Made by a program: the position numbers and the translations under genes. DNA of 10,127 bases from Selenomonadaceae bacterium (GTDB lineage: Bacteria > Bacillota > Negativicutes > Selenomonadales > Selenomonadaceae): positions 1 to 10,127 of the forward strand of contig JAEERZ010000059.1 of assembly GCA_016286075.1 (NCBI GenBank). The letters are read 5' to 3'. This document shows positions 6,534 to 10,127 of this stretch, piece after piece. Under the pieces are notes generated by a model that saw nothing but the letters and a program-made list of their open reading frames with translations, searched no databases and was not told where the DNA came from. Each line of letters opens with the position of its first letter. Position 1 is the first letter of the stretch.

Positions 6534-7904
6534 TTACATTCTTCCTTTGCTCTTGAAGAATTCTTCCGCGACCTGCGGGAACAGAGCGTAGGACAGGACG
6601 TCCTCTTCCGGCGCGTTGGCGTAGCCTTTGCCCGCAAGCTGCTCCTTGAACTGGGCGACGGTCTTTTCCTTCGCGTCCTCTTTCGCGCAGTCGTCGATAA
6701 TCTGATCCTCGGGAATGTGCAGCGTATTGATAAGGAAATCGCGGTCGATGGGCTTCGGCGTGCGTCCGAACTTGCCGCGGGCGAGATCCTTGACTTCCTT
6801 CGGCACCGTCTTATAGCGTTGTCCCATCATCACATTCATCGTGGCCATTGAGCCGACGATCTGGCTGGACGGCGTGACCAGCGGCGGGAAGCCGAGGTCG
6901 GCGCGGACGCGGGGCATTTCGTCGAGGAGGTCTTGGTATTTGTCCTCCATGCCCATTTCTTTGAGCTGGTTCGCCAGATTGGAGAGCATGCCGCCCGGAA
7001 TCTGGAAGTCGAGGACGTTCGGGTTCACGTCGAAATAACCTTTCAGGTCGAATTCCTTGATCAGATCCTGCTTGACCTTAGTGAAATGCTTGGAAATCGG
7101 AATCAGCTTCTGACGGTCAAGGCCGGTATCGCGTTCGGTGCCCACCAGCGTCTCTATCATCGTCTCGGTGCAGGGCTGGGACGTGTCGTTGGAGAATGGC
7201 GCCAGCGCGCAGTCGATGATGTCCACTCCTGCCTCGACGGCTTTCAGGTATGCCATCGAGCCGAAGCCGCTGGTGTAGTGAGTGTGCAGCTCGATGGGAA
7301 CGGAAACGGCGGCCTTTAGCTTTTTCACAAGGTCTTCCGCGACGTAGGGCTTCAACAGGCCGGACATATCCTTGATGCAGACGGAATGGCAGCCCATTTC
7401 CTGCAATTTTTTCGCCAGTTCCACGAAGGTTTCGTTCGTGTGGTAGGGGCTGATGGTGTAAACGAGGCAGCCTTGGACGTGCGGCTTTTCGGGGCACTTC
7501 AAAGCCTCGTCGATAGCCGTGGTCAGGTTGCGGATGTCGTTCAGCGCGTCGAAAATGCGGAAGACCGCGACGCCGTGCTTCGACGCCTGCCGCACGAAAG
7601 CGCGCACCACGTCGTCGGAATAATGGTTATAGCCCAGAAGGTTCTGGCCGCGCAAGAGCATTTGGATCGGCGTCTTTTTCAAATGCTGCTTCAGCGTGTC
7701 GAGACGCTCCCACGGATCCTCGCCGAGGAAGCGCAGGCAGGAGTCAAAAGTCGCGCCGCCCCATGCCTCTAAAGCGTTGTAGCCGATGGCGTCCAGCGCC
7801 TCCAGCTGAGGCACCATTTGCTCGATGCGCATACGAGTCGCACAAAGCGACTGGTGCGCGTCGCGCAGGATCGTTTCCGTGATTTTTACGGGATTGTTTG
7901 CCAT
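6534..7904 (-). CDS. Carboxyltransferase subunit of the PycB / OadA / transcarboxylase 5S family, without biotin domain
   Basis: 456-residue TIM-barrel carboxyltransferase that moves CO2 between carboxybiotin and pyruvate/oxaloacetate. Diagnostic residues: ILRDAHQSLCATRM at 12-25 (metal ligand D15), WGGATFDSCLRFLGEDPWERL at 48-68, QMLLRGQNLLGY at 81-92, the lysine K178 in CIKDMSG (carbamylated in 5S relatives), the metal-binding HTHYTSG with H207 and H209, and IPGGMLSNL at 302-310. The barrel is followed by the conserved PPLVTPSSQIVGSMATMNVM and a helical domain. The protein ends at KSKGRM: no linker and no biotin-attachment motif (AMKM) follows, so it needs a separate biotin carrier protein encoded elsewhere. 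Candidate roles are pyruvate carboxylase subunit B, oxaloacetate decarboxylase alpha-like, or methylmalonyl-CoA:pyruvate transcarboxylase 5S; the sequence alone does not decide. ATG 7904 is chosen for its well-placed AAGGAG; an ATG at 7922 overlaps that site. It has its own promoter at 7994-8022. Confidence 0.9.
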   Translation of the reverse strand: MANNPVKITETILRDAHQSLCATRMRIEQMVPQLEALDAIGYNALEAWGGATFDSCLRFLGEDPWERLDTLKQHLKKTPIQMLLRGQNLLGYNHYSDDVVRAFVRQASKHGVAVFRIFDALNDIRNLTTAIDEALKCPEKPHVQGCLVYTISPYHTNETFVELAKKLQEMGCHSVCIKDMSGLLKPYVAEDLVKKLKAAVSVPIELHTHYTSGFGSMAYLKAVEAGVDIIDCALAPFSNDTSQPCTETMIETLVGTERDTGLDRQKLIPISKHFTKVKQDLIKEFDLKGYFDVNPNVLDFQIPGGMLSNLANQLKEMGMEDKYQDLLDEMPRVRADLGFPPLVTPSSQIVGSMATMNVMMGQRYKTVPKEVKDLARGKFGRTPKPIDRDFLINTLHIPEDQIIDDCAKEDAKEKTVAQFKEQLAGKGYANAPEEDVLSYALFPQVAEEFFKSKGRM

Positions 7905-7913
7905 GTCTTTTCG

Positions 7914-7919
7914 CTCCTT
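7914..7919 (-). promoter_or_regulatory. Ribosome binding site deciding the carboxyltransferase start
   Basis: AAGGAG on the minus strand, 9 nt before ATG 7904. The longer candidate start at 7922 lies just upstream of this site, which rules it out in practice. Confidence 0.85.
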
Positions 7920-7936
7920 CATCTTTTTGCATCAGT

Positions 7937-7966
7937 TTGCGGAAAAGGAAAATGCCGTTCCCGCAA
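7937..7966 (-). promoter_or_regulatory. Leader hairpin upstream of the carboxyltransferase gene
   Basis: TTGCGGGAA and TTTCCGCAA (minus strand; 7966-7958 and 7945-7937) form a 9-bp stem with one G-T pair and a 12-nt loop in the predicted 5' leader. No U-run follows, so it is not an intrinsic terminator. It overlaps the second palindromic operator candidate, so the symmetry there may act in RNA, in DNA, or both. Confidence 0.45.
7947..7961. promoter_or_regulatory. Operator candidate, copy 2 (leader)
   Basis: Fifteen bases, GGAA-N7-TTCC, 13/15 identical to the copy inside the promoter at 8000-8014. The centres are 53 bp apart, close to five helical turns, so both would face the same side of the DNA. 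Confidence 0.45.
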
Positions 7967-7993
7967 GCGTCTGTTGTATAATGTCTTTTCTAT

Positions 7994-8022
7994 AGTATAG
8001 GAAAATGCGTTTCCGTTGTCAA
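7994..8022 (-). promoter_or_regulatory. Near-consensus sigma-A promoter of the carboxyltransferase gene
   Basis: On the minus strand, TTGACA (8022-8017, 6/6), a 17-bp spacer, then TATACT (7999-7994, 5/6). Predicted start is near 7987, with a leader of about 80 nt. The TGA stop of the aminotransferase-like gene (8021-8019) lies inside the -35 hexamer. No terminator separates the genes, so the carboxyltransferase can be read both from this promoter and by read-through. Confidence 0.85.
8000..8014. promoter_or_regulatory. Operator candidate, copy 1 (between -35 and -10)
   Basis: Perfect inverted repeat GGAAA-N5-TTTCC filling most of the 17-bp spacer of the carboxyltransferase promoter. A protein bound here would block RNA polymerase, which fits a repressor site. 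It does not match the catabolite repression cre consensus, and the regulator is unknown. Confidence 0.55.
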
Positions 8023-8903
8023 TCGCGGGAGGATAAATCAAGCGGCTTTGCGAGCTCTTCCTTGACATGCTCCTTGTACGCGGCGAGGAGCTTTTTCGTG
8101 ATTGCGCCGGGCGTGCCGTCGGCAATCGCTTCGCGGTCGATCATCGTCACCGGCACGATTTCGTCGGCGGTGTTGGTAAAGAAAGCTTCTTCCGCGCCCT
8201 TGACGAAATCGGGCGTCAGCGTCTTTTCCACGACGGTGAGGCCCAGAGCGGGCGCAAGCTTTTCCTTGATAATCGTGCGCGTGACGCCGTTCAAAATCAT
8301 TTCGTTGGCCGGGTGCGTCCAGAGCACCTCGTCCTTCACGACGAAGAAATTGGCGTCGTCGCCTTCGGTGACGGTGTTCTTCTCCTTGCGGAAGAACAGG
8401 GCCTTCTTTGCGTTCTTCTTCCGCGCTTCCTCGGCGGCGAGAACGCTGCCTAATAGGTTCAGCGAGGCGATGTCGCAGCGCAGCCAGCGGATATCCTCGA
8501 CCAGTGCGGCGCGGATTCCGTTTTCCTGCCAGTCCGTATGGATCGGCACGTCGCGGATTATGATGCTAAGATGGGGCAGGTTGATTTTCGGCGGCAGATA
8601 CGAGCGAGGCGAGGTGCCGCGCGTGAGCTGGAAATAGATAATCCCTTCCCGTATCTCCGTTTTCTCAATCAGTTCGCCGAAAACGCCGACCAATTCCGCG
8701 TCGGCGTCGGTGATGGGAATCGCCAGCTCGCGCATCGAGCGGCGGTAGCGGTCCAAATGCTCCACAAGGGCGAAGCACTTGCCGTCGTAAACGCGGAGCG
8801 TCTCAAATACGCCGTCGCCGAACTGTAAGCCGCGATCCTCCAGATGGACGGCATAGGTGTCCAACGGCAAGAATGCGCCGTCATAGTAAGCAAGTTCTTT
8901 CAA
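8019..8903 (-). CDS. D-amino-acid aminotransferase-like protein (fold type IV) lacking the catalytic lysine
   Basis: 294-residue member of PLP-dependent class IV, close to Bacillus-type D-alanine aminotransferase, which makes D-glutamate/D-alanine for the cell wall. Family landmarks are kept: EDRGLQFGDGVFETL at 22-36, HLDR at 49-52 (the Arg contacts PLP phosphate), TRGTSPR at 94-100, EDIRWLRCDI at 136-145, NTVTEG at 176-181 (E180, the pyridine-nitrogen glutamate) and NGVTRT. However, the residue after RCDI, lysine 145 in the Bacillus enzyme and the Schiff-base lysine, is alanine here (A146, codon GCC, plus positions 8466-8468). The frame is intact on both sides. Tyr31 and His100 of the Bacillus enzyme's carboxylate site correspond to F33 and Y102. 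The protein may therefore be a pseudo-enzyme, a PLP-binding protein, or an enzyme with different chemistry, so I give no gene symbol. The start is TTG 8903, decided by an AGGGAGGT site 8 nt upstream. It is first in a minus-strand unit with the carboxyltransferase. Confidence 0.9.
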   Translation of the reverse strand: MKELAYYDGAFLPLDTYAVHLEDRGLQFGDGVFETLRVYDGKCFALVEHLDRYRRSMRELAIPITDADAELVGVFGELIEKTEIREGIIYFQLTRGTSPRSYLPPKINLPHLSIIIRDVPIHTDWQENGIRAALVEDIRWLRCDIASLNLLGSVLAAEEARKKNAKKALFFRKEKNTVTEGDDANFFVVKDEVLWTHPANEMILNGVTRTIIKEKLAPALGLTVVEKTLTPDFVKGAEEAFFTNTADEIVPVTMIDREAIADGTPGAITKKLLAAYKEHVKEELAKPLDLSSRD

Positions 8904-8911
8904 AACAGAAG

Positions 8912-8919
8912 ACCTCCCT
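8912..8919 (-). promoter_or_regulatory. Ribosome binding site deciding a TTG start
   Basis: AGGGAGGT on the minus strand, 8 nt before TTG 8903. This strong site makes the TTG the likely start of the aminotransferase-like protein, with the family's usual N-terminal length. Confidence 0.85.
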
Positions 8920-8933
8920 AAAGTAATGTAACT

Positions 8934-8962
8934 ATTATAAAAGAAATTTTATCTAAATACAA
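8934..8962 (-). promoter_or_regulatory. Predicted promoter of the aminotransferase-like gene
   Basis: On the minus strand, TTGTAT (8962-8957, 3/6), a 17-bp spacer, then a perfect TATAAT (8939-8934). The short leader begins near 8927 and runs into the strong ribosome binding site. The -35 box is only 8 bp from the -35 box of the divergent RNase J promoter. Confidence 0.6.
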
Positions 8963-8970
8963 TTCTTTCT

Positions 8971-9000
8971 TTGACAAGCGGGGATTTTTCGGGATATAAT
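8971..9000 (+). promoter_or_regulatory. Consensus sigma-A promoter of the RNase J gene
   Basis: TTGACA (8971-8976) and TATAAT (8995-9000), both perfect, with an 18-bp spacer. Predicted start is near 9007. This is the strongest promoter in the window and fits an abundant housekeeping enzyme. Confidence 0.85.
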
Positions 9001-9006
9001 ATTCTT

Positions 9007-9115
9007 TAACGAAAACAGAACGGTCAATTCTTTTTAGTTATTCTTTAATTGTTGAACGGTTCGGATTTCATCAAGGTTCCCTTTTCAGTCAAGAAAAAAT
9101 GGAGGTGTTGTTTTT
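9007..9115 (+). other. Long AT-rich 5' leader of the RNase J gene with short repeats
   Basis: About 109 nt, much more AT-rich than the surrounding genes. It holds a direct repeat GAACGGT (9018-9024 and 9054-9060); the sequence ATTCTTTAA occurs at 9001-9009 and 9040-9048; and CAATT/AATTG inverted arms lie at 9025-9029 and 9047-9051. No known riboswitch or T-box pattern is recognised and no terminator is present. It could contain sites for RNase J self-control of its own mRNA, which is speculation. Confidence 0.4.
9101..9107 (+). promoter_or_regulatory. Ribosome binding site deciding the TTG start of RNase J
   Basis: GGAGGTG, 8 nt before TTG 9116. Nearby TTG and GTG codons at 9105-9110 are out of frame, so 9116 is the best start. 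Confidence 0.85.
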
Positions 9116-10127
9116 TTGTCGAAAGGACAACAAAAGTTGCAGGTCATTCCCCTGGGCGGCTTGGGGGAGATCGGCAAAAATATGACGGTCATCCGCGTGG
9201 ACGACGAGATCCTGCTGATAGATGCAGGGTTGATGTTCCCCGAGGACGACATGCTTGGCATTGACCTCGTGATTCCCGATATCACGTATCTGATCGAGAA
9301 TCGCGAAAAGATCAAGGCCATTGTTCTCACGCACGGGCATGAGGACCATATTGGTGCGCTTCCGTACTTGCTGAAGCAGATTGACGTGCCGGTTTACGGT
9401 ACGCGGTTGACGCTGGGCATTTTGACGGGACGGCTGAAGGAGCACGGCGTGAGCTGTGAAAAGCTGAAGCCTGTTGCGCCGGGCGATGTGATCAATATTG
9501 GCTGCTTCAGCGTTGGGTTCATTCGAGTCAATCACAGCATACCGGATGCAGTGGGGCTCTCGATTCGTACGCCGGTGGGCATGATTGTCCACACAGGCGA
9601 CTACAAGCTTGACTATACGCCGATTGATGGAGAAATGACAGATTTTCGCCGGTTCTCTGATTTGGGTAATCGTGGCGTACTGCTGCTCTTGGCAGATAGC
9701 ACGAATGCGGAACGCGAAGGACATACGCCCAGCGAGCGAACAGTGGGTGCGGCTTTTGACAAAGCGTTTCACAACGCAAAGCAGCGCATCATCGTTGCGA
9801 CATTCTCATCAAATGTCCATCGCATTCAACAAGTCATTGACACGGCGGTGCGTTATAAGCGAAAAGTCGCTGTGCTCGGTCGCAGCATGGTGAACGTGGT
9901 CACGATTTCATTGGAGCTTGGCTATATCAGTGCGCCGGAAGGTACGATTATCGACATAGACGAGATCAATTTCTACTCGCCGAACCAAGTCGTCGTTATC
10001 ACGACGGGCAGCCAAGGCGAGCCGATGTCTGCGCTGACTCGCATGGCGGTAGGCGAGCATCGCAAAGTGACCATTGTGCCCGGCGATACGATCATTATTT
10101 CGGCGACGCCGATTCCGGGAAATGAAG
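9116..10127 (+). CDS. rnj: Ribonuclease J (3' end cut off)
   Basis: First 337 residues of RNase J, the metallo-beta-lactamase/beta-CASP enzyme that degrades and matures RNA with endonuclease and 5'-3' exonuclease activity; full proteins are about 550-560 residues. The frame is open from TTG 9116 to the end of the window. The N-terminus (VIPLGGLGEIGKNM at 10-23) is the family signature. Metal ligands are H73, H75, D77 and H78 (HGHEDH), H140 (VNHSIPDAVG) and D162 (HTGDYKLD). The beta-CASP part shows LLADSTNAEREGHTPSE, ATFSSNVHRIQQ and TTGSQGEPMSALTRMA, and the visible part ends in ISATPIPGNE. The missing part would hold the last metal-binding His and the C-terminal dimer domain. It has its own consensus promoter and a long leader. 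Whether it is RNase J1 or J2 cannot be fixed from this part, but the intact HxHxDH favours an active J1-type enzyme. Confidence 0.96.
   Translation, partial: MSKGQQKLQVIPLGGLGEIGKNMTVIRVDDEILLIDAGLMFPEDDMLGIDLVIPDITYLIENREKIKAIVLTHGHEDHIGALPYLLKQIDVPVYGTRLTLGILTGRLKEHGVSCEKLKPVAPGDVINIGCFSVGFIRVNHSIPDAVGLSIRTPVGMIVHTGDYKLDYTPIDGEMTDFRRFSDLGNRGVLLLLADSTNAEREGHTPSERTVGAAFDKAFHNAKQRIIVATFSSNVHRIQQVIDTAVRYKRKVAVLGRSMVNVVTISLELGYISAPEGTIIDIDEINFYSPNQVVVITTGSQGEPMSALTRMAVGEHRKVTIVPGDTIIISATPIPGNE

Noticed and set aside
7904..7922. Longer carboxyltransferase start (ATG 7922)
   Set aside because: The strong AAGGAG site lies downstream of that ATG and is correctly spaced only for ATG 7904.
7937..7966. 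Attenuator or riboswitch in the carboxyltransferase leader
   Set aside because: There is a single short hairpin, no competing stem and no U-tract. The leader is too short and simple for a known riboswitch class.
8000..8014. Catabolite repression (cre) site
   Set aside because: With the central CG aligned, the right half lacks the required T and C/A positions of the cre consensus, so the palindrome is better treated as a site for another regulator.
1..10127. Mobile elements, CRISPR, tRNA or rRNA genes, defence systems
   Set aside because: No transposase, integrase, regular repeat array, tRNA-like cloverleaf or rRNA sequence was seen. The genes are core metabolism and housekeeping.

Overview
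The window is a GC-rich (roughly 55-60%) chromosomal core region. It most likely comes from a Firmicute, and my best guess is the Negativicutes (Selenomonas/Megasphaera-like). That placement is inference. It rests on the gene set (pheT-zapA, RNase J, a Bacillus-type D-amino-acid aminotransferase relative, a biotin-less PycB/5S carboxyltransferase, a TIGR04076 protein), strong AGGAGG-type ribosome binding sites, TTG starts and sigma-A-like promoters. I see no mobile element, CRISPR array, rRNA or tRNA.

Layout: (1) 1-2678, plus strand: the 3' part of pheT followed by zapA, an end-of-operon arrangement. (2) 2700-4419, plus strand: its own promoter, then a DUF47/PhoU-like protein overlapping a PiT phosphate permease by 8 bp, a phosphate-transport pair. 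(3) 4511-6469, plus strand: a nucleoside (uridine-type) kinase with an N-terminal half resembling the threonyl-tRNA synthetase TGS/editing region, then a small TIGR04076 protein 3 bp away, closed by a strong hairpin terminator shared with the convergent gene. (4) 6534-8903, minus strand: a D-amino-acid aminotransferase-like gene read towards a PycB/OadA/5S-type carboxyltransferase. The latter has its own near-consensus promoter overlapping the stop codon of the upstream gene. (5) 8904-9115: back-to-back promoters for the minus-strand operon and for RNase J. (6) 9116 to the end, plus strand: the 5' two thirds of RNase J, running off the window.

Most of the window is ordinary housekeeping. Three things stand out. 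First, the aminotransferase-like protein keeps the family's diagnostic context (R-C-D-I-x-S-L-N-L-L) but has alanine (A146) where the PLP-binding lysine should be, along with other active-site substitutions; it may be a pseudo-transaminase or have a changed chemistry. Second, the carboxyltransferase promoter carries a perfect GGAAA-N5-TTTCC palindrome between its -35 and -10 boxes, and a 13/15 copy lies 53 bp downstream in the leader, which looks like an operator pair for an unidentified regulator. Third, the kinase carries a synthetase-like editing domain that appears to have lost its HxxxH metal-site motif.
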